Shown here in pieces: positions 17,955 through 25,841 of a DNA stretch of 64,000 nucleotides. Source of the stretch: CAVVIG01 sp050249955 (GTDB lineage: Bacteria; Acidobacteriota; Vicinamibacteria; Vicinamibacterales; CAVVIG01); assembly GCA_050249955.1 (NCBI GenBank), contig JBFWPN010000009.1, forward strand, positions 181,179 through 245,178, given 5' to 3'. Below the pieces are notes generated by a model. It was given only the letters and a program-made list of their open reading frames with translations. It ran no database searches and was not told where the DNA came from. Made by a program: the position numbers and the translations under genes. The first letter of the stretch is position 1. Each line of letters opens with the position of its first letter.

Positions 17955-19178
17955 ATGACATCCCATTCACTCGGACGGACGGTCCACGCCGTCTTCGATC
18001 GCTACCTGCTGCTGCCGGCAGGCGTGATCGTGGCGCTGATCTGGGCGCACGTCGCGGCGGACACCTACTTCTCGATGTCGATCCGCCTCTCCTTCCTCGT
18101 CAACGAGGTGGGCATGGCCCTCTTCCTCGGGCTGGTCATGCAGGAGGTGATGGACGCCACGCTGCCTGGCGGGCCGCTGCACACCTGGCGCCGCTGGCTC
18201 CTGCCGCTGGCGGCCGCCGCCGGCGGTGTGGCCGGCTCGGCACTGGTCTATCTCGCCTATGTGAAGCTGGCCTACGAGACGGTCCTCGGGCTCGGGTGGC
18301 CCATCGCGACGGCGGTGGACCTGGCCGCCGCGTACTTCGTGCTCAAGCTGATCTTCCCCCGCACCAGTCCTGCCTATCCGTTCCTGCTGCTTGCGGCCGT
18401 GGCCAGCAACGCCTTCGCACTCTCCGCCATCGCGGTCCGGCACTTCAGCGTCGCTACCGTGCAGGGGGCGCCCGCCCTGCTGCTCGCGGCGGTCGTCGTG
18501 GCGGCCCTGCTGCGCCGGCGCCATGTGCGGGCGTTCTGGCCCTACCTCGCCATCTGCGCACCGATCTCGTGGCTCGGCTTCTACTGGAGCGGCCTGCACC
18601 CCGCGCTCGCCCTCATCCCCATCGCCCCCTTCCTGCCGCATCGCCGTCGCGGTGTGGACCTGCTGGAGGATCCGGATGATCGACGCGAACACACACGCCG
18701 GATCGAGCACGAGTGGGCGGTGGTCGTGCAGCCGATCGTGTTCCTGTTCGGACTGGTGAACGGCGGCGTACCGCTGACCGCGTACGGCACGGGCACCTGG
18801 GCGCTGCTCACCGCCGGCCTCGTGGGCCGTCCGCTCGGGATGCTGGCGGCTGTTGCACTGGCGGCCGCGGCCGGCCTGCAGCTGCCCTCGCGCCTGGCGT
18901 GGCGTGATCTCGCGGTGACGTGCGTCGCCACGACGAGCGGCTTCACGCTGGCACTGTTCGCGGCGACCGCGGTGTTCCCGATCGGTCCGCTGCTCGGCGA
19001 GGCCAAGCTGGGCGCGTTGCTGACGGCCACCGGCGCCCTCGTCACGCTCGTGCTCGCGCGGCTGCTGCCCGCGGGCCGGTTCCACACGCGTGCGCCGGTC
19101 GACCGACGCGCGCCCCACGCGCGCGTCCGCCACGCGCTGGTGGTCCTGCTGCTGGTGGCGGGATGGAGCCTGCTGTGA
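17955..19178 (+). CDS. NhaA-like membrane protein lacking the Asp pair
   Basis: 407 residues with about eleven hydrophobic segments, close to NhaA in length and order. Matching blocks are SFLVNEVGMALFLGLVMQEVM, GWPIATAVDLAAAY (Asp122, equivalent to Asp133 of E. coli NhaA), LLLAAVASNAFALSAIA, LVGRPLGM and TTSGFTLALFAATAVF. In E. coli NhaA the ion-binding pair Asp163-Asp164 lies in the AIIDDLGAI block; here the aligned residues are Ser151-Asn152. Lys300 aligns with Arg. The protein therefore probably does not perform classical Na+/H+ exchange. It may move another solute or be a non-transporting membrane partner. It is fourth in the 14801-20194 operon. Confidence 0.82.
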   Translation: MTSHSLGRTVHAVFDRYLLLPAGVIVALIWAHVAADTYFSMSIRLSFLVNEVGMALFLGLVMQEVMDATLPGGPLHTWRRWLLPLAAAAGGVAGSALVYLAYVKLAYETVLGLGWPIATAVDLAAAYFVLKLIFPRTSPAYPFLLLAAVASNAFALSAIAVRHFSVATVQGAPALLLAAVVVAALLRRRHVRAFWPYLAICAPISWLGFYWSGLHPALALIPIAPFLPHRRRGVDLLEDPDDRREHTRRIEHEWAVVVQPIVFLFGLVNGGVPLTAYGTGTWALLTAGLVGRPLGMLAAVALAAAAGLQLPSRLAWRDLAVTCVATTSGFTLALFAATAVFPIGPLLGEAKLGALLTATGALVTLVLARLLPAGRFHTRAPVDRRAPHARVRHALVVLLLVAGWSLL

Positions 19179-20194
19179 GGCCCACGCATCGACGGGGCAC
19201 GCTCGCGCTGCTGCTGGCGGCGTCGATCGGGACCGCCTTTGGTCCCGCGAGCACCGGGCTGCGCTCGACGCCGGAGCCTGTCGACCGTCCACCGGCGGGA
19301 TCGGCCGGTCCGAGCCTGTCGCGATGGGAGCACCGCTACCGCGTGAGCGGACGGGTGTGGGTGGTCTTCTGGATCAGCCGCGAGAACGTGGGTTCCGCGC
19401 GCATGACGCGTCGCCGCGAGGGGGGCGCCGACTCGATCAGCTTCCTGGGTGGGTCGGACCCGCGCCGGGCACCGAACAACCTGAATCAGTGGGGCTATGC
19501 GGTTGAAGACGCCAGCGGCCGCGACGTGCTGGTGTTCGTCATCCGCAGCATCGCGCCCACGGATGCCAACGTCCCGGAAGCCGGCCTCGCCGACGGTGCC
19601 GAGCCCGGACTCTTCGGGGCCTCCTGCACGGCGGTGGGCGGCGAGCGCAGCCGCGCTTCCATCACCGGCATCCGCGTGCCGCCGTCGGTCACGTTCCGGA
19701 GCTTTCCGCAGCTGGTCGAGGCGCTCTCGGGGGCAAGCCGATGGGAAACCTCGGAGAAGCCGCGGCCGTCCGGCGCCTTCCCCGGGTTCTTCAGTGCGGT
19801 GATGGACAGCATCGACGACAGCGTGGCGCGCGCCAGCGCCGGCGTGCCCCAGCCGCGCGTGACCCTCCGGCGCTACATCTTCAAGGGCACGCTCTTCGAC
19901 CTGACCACGCGGAACGTCGAGCGGGCCGGTCCGGACCTGCTCCGCGGCAAGTACACCTACCGCAACAGGACCACGGGAGACGATGCCGACTTCAGCATCA
20001 CCTTCGGCACGCGGGGTGACCTGGCGGGGGTACCCGTGGAGATGGTGTTCCAGCCGTCGTGGTGGGCGCGCGTCCAGCTCCGGCTGGACGACAGCGTGGA
20101 CGTGCCGGAAGACCCCGTGAACGACCGCGGTGTCTACGACGACATCTCCAGGATCTGCGGGCGCGTACTCGGGTTCAGCTCTCCGATCCCCTGA
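19175..20194 (+). CDS. exported protein of unknown function, last gene of operon
   Basis: About 339 residues from GTG 19175, which overlaps the NhaA-like stop (GTGA) and has GGAG 6 nt upstream; an ATG at 19163 is possible. The N-terminus (RRGTLALLLAASIGTAFGPAS) is a signal peptide. The rest is mixed alpha/beta with the blocks VWVVFWISRENVGSARMTRR, NQWGYAVEDASGRDVLVFVIR and RRYIFKGTLFDLTTRNVERAG. I recognise no family or catalytic motif. Because of its tight coupling it probably serves the same envelope system as the four genes before it. It converges with the CHAD gene across a 53-bp gap without a strong terminator. Confidence 0.7.
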   Translation: MRPTHRRGTLALLLAASIGTAFGPASTGLRSTPEPVDRPPAGSAGPSLSRWEHRYRVSGRVWVVFWISRENVGSARMTRRREGGADSISFLGGSDPRRAPNNLNQWGYAVEDASGRDVLVFVIRSIAPTDANVPEAGLADGAEPGLFGASCTAVGGERSRASITGIRVPPSVTFRSFPQLVEALSGASRWETSEKPRPSGAFPGFFSAVMDSIDDSVARASAGVPQPRVTLRRYIFKGTLFDLTTRNVERAGPDLLRGKYTYRNRTTGDDADFSITFGTRGDLAGVPVEMVFQPSWWARVQLRLDDSVDVPEDPVNDRGVYDDISRICGRVLGFSSPIP

Positions 20195-20247
20195 CGCCCG
20201 GTTTCACCCCTGAGGCGGGACCGAGACACGGAAGTGGTGCGGCAGGT

Positions 20248-21180
20248 TCAGGCGCTGGGACATGACACGCTGCTGGCGCGGCTCGCTGCCGCGGGCGCGG
20301 TCCGCCAGAGGTGCCGCACCCGCGCGACGAACGTCTCCGGGGAGTCGTGCAGGACCGCCACGCCGAGGGACAGGGCCCGGCGGCCGAGGGCACGGCGGCG
20401 CCGGTGGATGGTGCGGAGGCAGTCCGCGGTGTCGTTCCTCGAGAGGCACGGATGGCGCACGAGCACGCGCTCGAGCAGCACCATGTTGTGGTAGCGGCCG
20501 AGGAGCCCGTCCAGCGCTTCGAGCGCGCGGCGCGAGGCGTCGAGCCCGAAGCCGCACCGACGCTCGACCAGCCGCACCTGGAACCAGAGGTCCTTCACCC
20601 GCCGGCGCCAGGCATGAAAGGCGCCCGCCCGCGGGTGGCGTGCGGCGCGGACCATGGCTTGCTGCGTCCGGCGCACGCTGCGCTCGAGCCCCGGTGCGAT
20701 CGCGTCGAATCCATCCACATCGAGGGACCACGCGTCGAGGCGGGGCCGCTCGACGGCCAGGAGGCGGAGGACGCGCGGCAGCAAGCGCTGGAAGTTCGCC
20801 CGCCGGCCGGTGTCGGCCTCATGCGCGCGGAGCGCCTCTTGGATCGTCTGCCTGGCCTGCGCGATAGCCGGCTGCCGCTGCCGTACACCAAGGACACCGG
20901 TGGCGCCGACCAGCGCCTCGGCATCGGCCACGGGTGCGAGCATGGCGCTCGCCCGCCGTACCGGGCGGCTCGCACGCTCGAAGTCCCGCCCCAGCACCGG
21001 CTTCAGCAGTCGGAGCAGCGCCAGGATCTTCTTGAGGTGCCTCCGCGCATCGTGGACGGCCCGGTCGCTGCGGGCATCGCCCACGGTGACCAATTCGCGC
21101 TCCGCACGGGCAAGCTGCCTCGCGATGATTGCCCGTGCATCGCGCGCCAGAGGGTGGTGTGGCTTGAAGCAGTAGGACAT
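20248..21180 (-). CDS. CHAD-domain protein
   Basis: 310 residues from the ATG at 21180; a GTG two codons upstream is possible. The protein is all-helical and rich in Arg and His. It has the characteristic repeated CHAD elements with conserved His: RAVHDARRHLKKILALLRLLKP near the N-terminus and AFHAWRRRVKDLWFQVRLVERR in the second half, plus LGRYHNMVLLERVLVRHP. CHAD domains bind inorganic polyphosphate and are often found near polyphosphate or VTC/CYTH enzymes. No CYTH domain is fused here and none is nearby. A role in polyphosphate granules is inferred from the family only. Confidence 0.88.
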   Translation of the reverse strand: MSYCFKPHHPLARDARAIIARQLARAERELVTVGDARSDRAVHDARRHLKKILALLRLLKPVLGRDFERASRPVRRASAMLAPVADAEALVGATGVLGVRQRQPAIAQARQTIQEALRAHEADTGRRANFQRLLPRVLRLLAVERPRLDAWSLDVDGFDAIAPGLERSVRRTQQAMVRAARHPRAGAFHAWRRRVKDLWFQVRLVERRCGFGLDASRRALEALDGLLGRYHNMVLLERVLVRHPCLSRNDTADCLRTIHRRRRALGRRALSLGVAVLHDSPETFVARVRHLWRTAPAAASRASSVSCPSA

Positions 21181-21292
21181 CGGCACACCTGGAGGACATT
21201 CCCCTCAGGTGCAAGGCGGGTGCCTCGCTGCGCCCCCATGCCAGCCTGCGTTGCCGGGCGCCGGATCCGCGGGCCTGCCGGTTACCCGGCGA

Positions 21293-22366
21293 CTACCACC
21301 AGCGCCGCGACCACACCGCCTGCAGGCCCACCCGCCAGTCACGGCCGCTGGCGGTGAAGCCGCGTGCAGCAAGCACGCTCGCGCGCAGGGTGAGTTCGGG
21401 CGTCAGCCGGTACCCCGCGCTGGTCTCGGTCGCATGGAACGAGAGGCGTGGCGCGCCAGTGCCGGCCGCCGCCGACGGTGGCGTGCGCACACTCTCGTGC
21501 CGACCGGCGACGTACCAGCGCGGCGTCAGCGTGTGCGTGCCCTGGAGGAACCAGCTCGTGGCGGTCTCGCGCGCCGCTCCGTGCGCAAAGCGCGCCTGCA
21601 CGAGCTCGGTGGAAAGCTTCGTGTAGCCGAAGGCGTACTCCGCCTCGGCGGTCCACATGCGCAGGTCGCGCTCGGGACCGTGGGGTTGCCGCAGCTCCGC
21701 GGCCGTGGCATACCGGCCGCTGGCGTACGACGTCCCCACGCGCAGGCCCGGGATCGGCGTCACGCCGCCCCCCGCGATCAGGACCGGCGTGGCGTCCGGG
21801 TTCCCCGCCCGGCTGTTCAGCGCATACTTCCGTGTCGGTGCCGAGTTGACCACGGCTCCCCGCACGTCCCACTTCGTCGTCGATATCGTGAGGTTCGCCC
21901 CCAGCGGATATGACGAGGCAATCGTCCGGAGCGCGGGCGCCTCGCCATCGAATCGTGCCAGTGGCATGAAGTAGCCGGGATGCGACTGGATGGTCGGGTT
22001 GATGTCGGCCCGCATGTCGAGCATGCCGAGCCCGATTGGCGAGGCGATGAACCCGGCATCGAGCCTCGTCGACACGCGGGATGCGCGCTCGTACCGGACC
22101 GCTGCCTGGTAGATCTCACGGTTCCACAGCGAGCCATTCGCCGACGACTTGAAGAACCAGGGCCGGATGTGGGCCGACCAGCCCCGGCCGATCCGGATGA
22201 CGCTGCTGATGTCGAGGCTCGCCCCCGGGTTGCCGCTGGTGCCGTCTCCGCGGAACAGGTCCATGGCGCCCACGCTGTCCAGGCTGACGCGCGAGAGTTG
22301 CTGCGCCGAGGCCGGCGCCACCGGCACGCAGGTCGCCAGGACGGCGGTGCAGAGCAGCCTACGCAC
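21293..22366 (-). CDS. outer-membrane porin-like beta-barrel protein
   Basis: 357 residues beginning with GTG (GGAGG 6 nt upstream) and a signal peptide (LLCTAVLATCVPVAPASAQ). The mature chain has regularly alternating strands and aromatic girdle residues (IRPWFFKSS, GYFMPLARF, TSWFLQGTHTLTPRWYVAGRHESVR) and ends in VWSRRWW. It overlaps the HD-GYP gene by 8 nt and is the last gene of a three-gene unit with the cupredoxin-like protein. The product could be the pore for whatever ligand the sensor detects. Substrate unknown. Confidence 0.78.
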   Translation of the reverse strand: MRRLLCTAVLATCVPVAPASAQQLSRVSLDSVGAMDLFRGDGTSGNPGASLDISSVIRIGRGWSAHIRPWFFKSSANGSLWNREIYQAAVRYERASRVSTRLDAGFIASPIGLGMLDMRADINPTIQSHPGYFMPLARFDGEAPALRTIASSYPLGANLTISTTKWDVRGAVVNSAPTRKYALNSRAGNPDATPVLIAGGGVTPIPGLRVGTSYASGRYATAAELRQPHGPERDLRMWTAEAEYAFGYTKLSTELVQARFAHGAARETATSWFLQGTHTLTPRWYVAGRHESVRTPPSAAAGTGAPRLSFHATETSAGYRLTPELTLRASVLAARGFTASGRDWRVGLQAVWSRRWW

Positions 22367-24077
22367 TGCGAGCCTCCGCGCGCGGCGTCAGGCGCCGCAC
22401 CTCGAACGGGGCAGGGGCCGTGATGGGCCCGAGTTTCGGAAGCGCGCGGGCGAGCGCGGTGACGATCTCGGCGTGGTACTCCGTGCCTGCGCAGCGCCAC
22501 AGCTCGCGGATGGCCTCCTCGCTCGAACGTCCCTGCCGGTATGCGCGGGCGCTGGTGATGGCGTCGTAGGCATCCGTCACGTGCACGATGCGCGCGAGCA
22601 GCGGGATGTCGTCTCCCCGCAGTCCTTTCGGATAGCCGAGGCCGTCAGGCCGCTCGTGGTGCAGTTCGACGATGTCGATGTGGCGGTGGAGGAAGGGGAT
22701 CGACCGCAGGATGCGCGCGCCGACCACCGGGTGCTCCATGATCGCCTCGAACTCCTCGTCGGTGAGTGGCCCCGGCTTCCTGAGCACGCTGTCGGGGATG
22801 CCGATCTTGCCGATGTCGTGGAGCAGCGCGCCGAGACGGAGCACCTCGAGTTCGGGCTCCGGCAGGTCCAGGGCCTGCCCCACTGCCACGGAGAGGACGC
22901 TGACCCGCTCCGAGTGGCCGGCGGTGTACGGGTCGCGGGCGTCGAGCGCCGCGGCGAGCGCGCGGATCGCACCGGCGTAGGCGGCTTCGGTGCGCCCTTC
23001 CGCATCCACCACGGAGGCCATCAGGTGATTGAACGTGCGTGCCAGCAGGTCGACCTCGCGACTGGAGCCGGTGAGGGGAAGGGGCGTCGTGAGGTCGCGC
23101 GCGGCCGCCATGCGGTCCATGGCCTGCGACAGTTCCTCGATCGGCTGGCTCAGGCGACGGGCCAGCCAGATGCTGCCAAGGAGGGCGAGCCCCACTGCGC
23201 CGAGCGCCAGCACGGCAAGCACCGTGTTGATGCGTCCGAGCGCCGTGGCGGCGGCGGCGTCGACCGAGCTGAGGGCGAAGATCCGGACCGGCCCGGTGCG
23301 GGCGATCTCGCGGAAGGCGTGGGCCGCGCCGTCGAGCGTCACGTGATCCACGGGAGGTTCGCTGGTCGTGAGTGCCGCCTGGAAGTCGCGCGCCTGCTCC
23401 GGCAGCAGGGTGGTCCCGACCAGGGCGTCGCCGCTGGTGACCGCGATGCGCAGGCGCGAGGCCTGGTCAAGGCGCAGGGCGTAGTGTGTGTCCAGGGCGG
23501 TGCCCAGCTCGAGCCAGCCGATCGTGGCGCCATCGTCGAGCGTGAGCGGCACACGGATGACGCGGAAGAGCACGCCGCCGGCCTGGAGGATGGCTGCCGC
23601 GTCGGCGGAGTCGTGAGGTGGCCTTTTCGCGGTGCGCGCATCCGACCAGAGCGTGCCCAGCCGGCCGGAGACGGCGAGCACGCGCGTATCGAGGTCGAGC
23701 AGGGCGACCGAGTCGCTCTCCACCCGGGCGGCCAGCTTGTCGAGCTCGCGCTGGAGCGTGTCGACGAGGAGCTGGGAGCTGCCGTCGGACGGTGCACCGA
23801 ACTGCTCGGCCTGGTACGTGTCGAGCGCGGCCTTCAGGGTGGGGCTCTCGGCGAGCGTGCCGGCCTGGACGCCCAGGTCCTGCAGCCGGCGATCCTCGAG
23901 CTCGCCGAGCAGGCGCTGGCTGGCCTCGAGGTTCTGGGTGACCATGCGGACGACCTGGTCGCGCACGCTCATGCGCACGCCGAGGAACACGAGCACCAGC
24001 AGCACGGCGACCGTGCCGAAGCTCACGCCGAGCGCCTTCACGAGCAGCCGCGGGGGAGCCCCGGGGGTGGGGGCCAT
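22359..24077 (-). CDS. membrane sensor with HAMP and HD-GYP domain
   Basis: 572 residues. A transmembrane segment at about 18-36 (FGTVAVLLVLVFLGV) is followed by a periplasmic sensor region to about 250, a second segment (VLAVLALGAVGLALLGSIWLA), a HAMP-like linker (RRLSQPIEELSQAMDRMA) and the HD-GYP domain. The HD-GYP elements are intact: AGHSERVSVLSVAVG, LLHDIGKIGIPDSVLRKPG, HPVVGARIL, HHERPDGLGYPKGL and VTDAYDAITSARAYR. The domain should hydrolyse cyclic di-GMP or a related dinucleotide. Its ATG overlaps the cupredoxin stop (ATGA), so periplasmic cupredoxin, sensor and barrel are made together. Confidence 0.92.
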   Translation of the reverse strand: MAPTPGAPPRLLVKALGVSFGTVAVLLVLVFLGVRMSVRDQVVRMVTQNLEASQRLLGELEDRRLQDLGVQAGTLAESPTLKAALDTYQAEQFGAPSDGSSQLLVDTLQRELDKLAARVESDSVALLDLDTRVLAVSGRLGTLWSDARTAKRPPHDSADAAAILQAGGVLFRVIRVPLTLDDGATIGWLELGTALDTHYALRLDQASRLRIAVTSGDALVGTTLLPEQARDFQAALTTSEPPVDHVTLDGAAHAFREIARTGPVRIFALSSVDAAAATALGRINTVLAVLALGAVGLALLGSIWLARRLSQPIEELSQAMDRMAAARDLTTPLPLTGSSREVDLLARTFNHLMASVVDAEGRTEAAYAGAIRALAAALDARDPYTAGHSERVSVLSVAVGQALDLPEPELEVLRLGALLHDIGKIGIPDSVLRKPGPLTDEEFEAIMEHPVVGARILRSIPFLHRHIDIVELHHERPDGLGYPKGLRGDDIPLLARIVHVTDAYDAITSARAYRQGRSSEEAIRELWRCAGTEYHAEIVTALARALPKLGPITAPAPFEVRRLTPRAEARSA

Positions 24078-24808
24078 CAGCGCGCGTCCTCGACCGGAAG
24101 GGAGAGGTTCGTGGTCGTAATGGTTCCCGCCTTCACCGAGATCCGCACCGTCTGTTCACCCACGCGCTCGTGCCAGCCCGCGAGGATGTAGTCACCCGGG
24201 GGCACCTGGGGAAGCGTGAACCGACCGTCCGCCGCGGGCGTGGCGAAGTACGGGTGATCGAGGACCAGGATCGTGGCGCTCATCTGGGAGTGCAGGTGGC
24301 AGTAGACCTTCACCAGGCCGGCCTTGTCGAAGCGCCTCGAGCGGCTCTGGCCGGTCGCATACCGGCCCAGGTCGAAGGTGCCCACGCGCGAGAGCGAGAA
24401 GACGTTGTGGAAATAGGGATCGAAGTTCGGGAAGTCCACCGTGGAGCCGCGAGTGACCGCAACCACGCGCGGCACGAACGACTCGGCCTCCTGCCGGATC
24501 TCGGCGCGCGACGGGTCGAGCGGGCCCGAGTGGCGCCCATCCTTCAGGTAGACGACCACGCTCCGCATCTCGGGTGCGGTCGGTGCGCCCTGGTGCGTGA
24601 CCGCGCGAGGGGCGTACGCGTTGGTCGCGATCGGGACGCCACGCATCCGCGTAGTCAGCGTCACCTGGCCGGTGACGGTGCCGGTGGCAGGCGCCGCCTG
24701 GCCGCTGGCCGACGGCACATCGAGGCAGGCCATCGCAGCGAGCAGGACGATGCCCGCGCGGTGACGAAGCTGCCGATGCGCCCTGCGTGCCGTTGCGCTC
24801 CCGTGCAC
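24077..24808 (-). CDS. exported plastocyanin-like cupredoxin protein
   Basis: 243 residues from a GTG start with AGGAAGG upstream. A signal peptide (GIVLLAAMACLDVPSASGQ) is followed by an immunoglobulin-like carboxypeptidase-regulatory part (TGTVTGQVTL...SVVVYLKDG) and a cupredoxin-type site. The type-1 copper ligands look complete: His in DPYFHNVFSLS, then Cys, His and Met in VYCHLHSQM. A second regulatory-like part follows (DGRFTLPQVPPGDYILAGWHE). Such proteins are often annotated as methylamine-utilization proteins although they are not proven to act there. It is the first gene of the operon with the HD-GYP sensor and may be its copper or redox input. Confidence 0.85.
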   Translation of the reverse strand: MHGSATARRAHRQLRHRAGIVLLAAMACLDVPSASGQAAPATGTVTGQVTLTTRMRGVPIATNAYAPRAVTHQGAPTAPEMRSVVVYLKDGRHSGPLDPSRAEIRQEAESFVPRVVAVTRGSTVDFPNFDPYFHNVFSLSRVGTFDLGRYATGQSRSRRFDKAGLVKVYCHLHSQMSATILVLDHPYFATPAADGRFTLPQVPPGDYILAGWHERVGEQTVRISVKAGTITTTNLSLPVEDAR

Positions 24809-24920
24809 TGGAACCCTTCCTCTCCTGTTGGGGAAGTATCGGCACCCACCCGGAAAGGTGGAGCTGAACCGTGCGGGATCTGTGAGAGGGTGGGACGAAC
24901 CGCGGCTGGGGTAGGACGGA

Positions 24921-24947
24921 CGCGGGCCGGCGTGGTGCCGGCCCGCG
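24921..24947 (-). terminator. GC-rich hairpin, no U-tract
   Basis: A perfect 11-bp stem (CGCGGGCCGGC) with loop GTGGT lies 16 nt after the stop of the beta-barrel gene that ends at 24963. There is no T-run after it. It is probably a terminator for that gene. Confidence 0.5.
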
Positions 24948-24962
24948 GAGTGCGGCGTGGGA

Positions 24963-25697
24963 TCAGAAGCGGACGGTCAGGCCGGCGGTGACGGGCAGCG
25001 CCCACCGGCGGGTCTCGTCGTTGATCCGCTCCAGCCCGGTACCGGCAAGACCCTCGCTCTGTCCGAGGTCGCCGTGCCACCGGAAGTCAGCCCCGGCCTG
25101 GAAGGCGAGGCGGTCGTTCAGGTGCATCTGCGCACCGCCCTGCAGCCCGAACGACGGCACGGTGGACGAGGCGTTCATCGGCACGTCGCTCAGCGTGACG
25201 GCTGCCGCGGGCACGGTGAAGGTGCTGTTGATGGTGTCGACCCGGGTGAACCCGACGCTGGCTCCGACGAAGGGACGCAGGCGGCTGGTGCCGAGGTACT
25301 GGCGATAGCCGAAGTCCATGCCGAACGCCTTGTAGTCGTCGAACTGCGCGAAGAGCGCGAGGCCGGCGACGTTGCCCACCTGGAGGCGGTCCGCCTTGTT
25401 CGCCGTGTAGCTGCCCTGCACGCGGACTTCACCGTTCGTGCCCACCTTGTAGCCGAGCCCCGCCGCCCAGTAGAAGCCCGGGCCATAGATGTCGCCGTAG
25501 CTCTTCTCGTCGACCGACGTGGCCAGGTTCAGCACGCGACCGGTGCCCCCGCCGTGGACGTTGCCCGAGACGGCCATCTGGGCGCCGGCATCGAACGATA
25601 CCGACCAGGGGCCGCCCTGTGCCTGGGCGGGCGCGGCAAGCAGGGTGGCTGCACCGGTGAACAGGAGAACGGCTGCGGATGTCGAAAGGGTTTTCAT
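24963..25697 (-). CDS. small outer-membrane beta-barrel protein
   Basis: 244 residues from the ATG at 25697, beginning with a signal peptide (TSAAVLLFTGAATLLAAPAQAQ). The barrel pattern is clear: GPWSVSFDAGAQMAVSGNV, FYWAAGLGYKVG, GEVRVQGSYTAN, FGMDFGYRQYLG, LRPFVGASVGFTRVD, FGLQGGAQMHLNDRLAFQAGADFRWH and a final Phe in AGLTVRF. It resembles OmpA-barrel-like or OmpW-like small porins. It is transcribed divergently from the M32 carboxypeptidase gene, 144 bp apart. Nothing indicates the ligand. Confidence 0.8.
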   Translation of the reverse strand: MKTLSTSAAVLLFTGAATLLAAPAQAQGGPWSVSFDAGAQMAVSGNVHGGGTGRVLNLATSVDEKSYGDIYGPGFYWAAGLGYKVGTNGEVRVQGSYTANKADRLQVGNVAGLALFAQFDDYKAFGMDFGYRQYLGTSRLRPFVGASVGFTRVDTINSTFTVPAAAVTLSDVPMNASSTVPSFGLQGGAQMHLNDRLAFQAGADFRWHGDLGQSEGLAGTGLERINDETRRWALPVTAGLTVRF

Positions 25698-25841
25698 GAT
25701 GGTCGTCTGCTCCGTATATGAGTAATGGTGTTCAGCATCTGTCATGGACACACACTGGACGTAAAGACGCGACCATCGATTGGAAGGATCCCGGCGCCGC
25801 GACCGTCCCACGGCGGGTTGTGGAATAGTACGGAGACAACG

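Noticed and set aside
20195..20247. A terminator between the convergent operon end and the CHAD gene
   Set aside because: Only a weak 4-bp stem (CCCG/CGGG) is visible.
22149..24191. A 680-codon plus-strand frame opposite the HD-GYP gene
   Set aside because: The HD-GYP protein has intact catalytic motifs on the other strand. The plus-strand product is an Arg/Glu/His-rich shadow.
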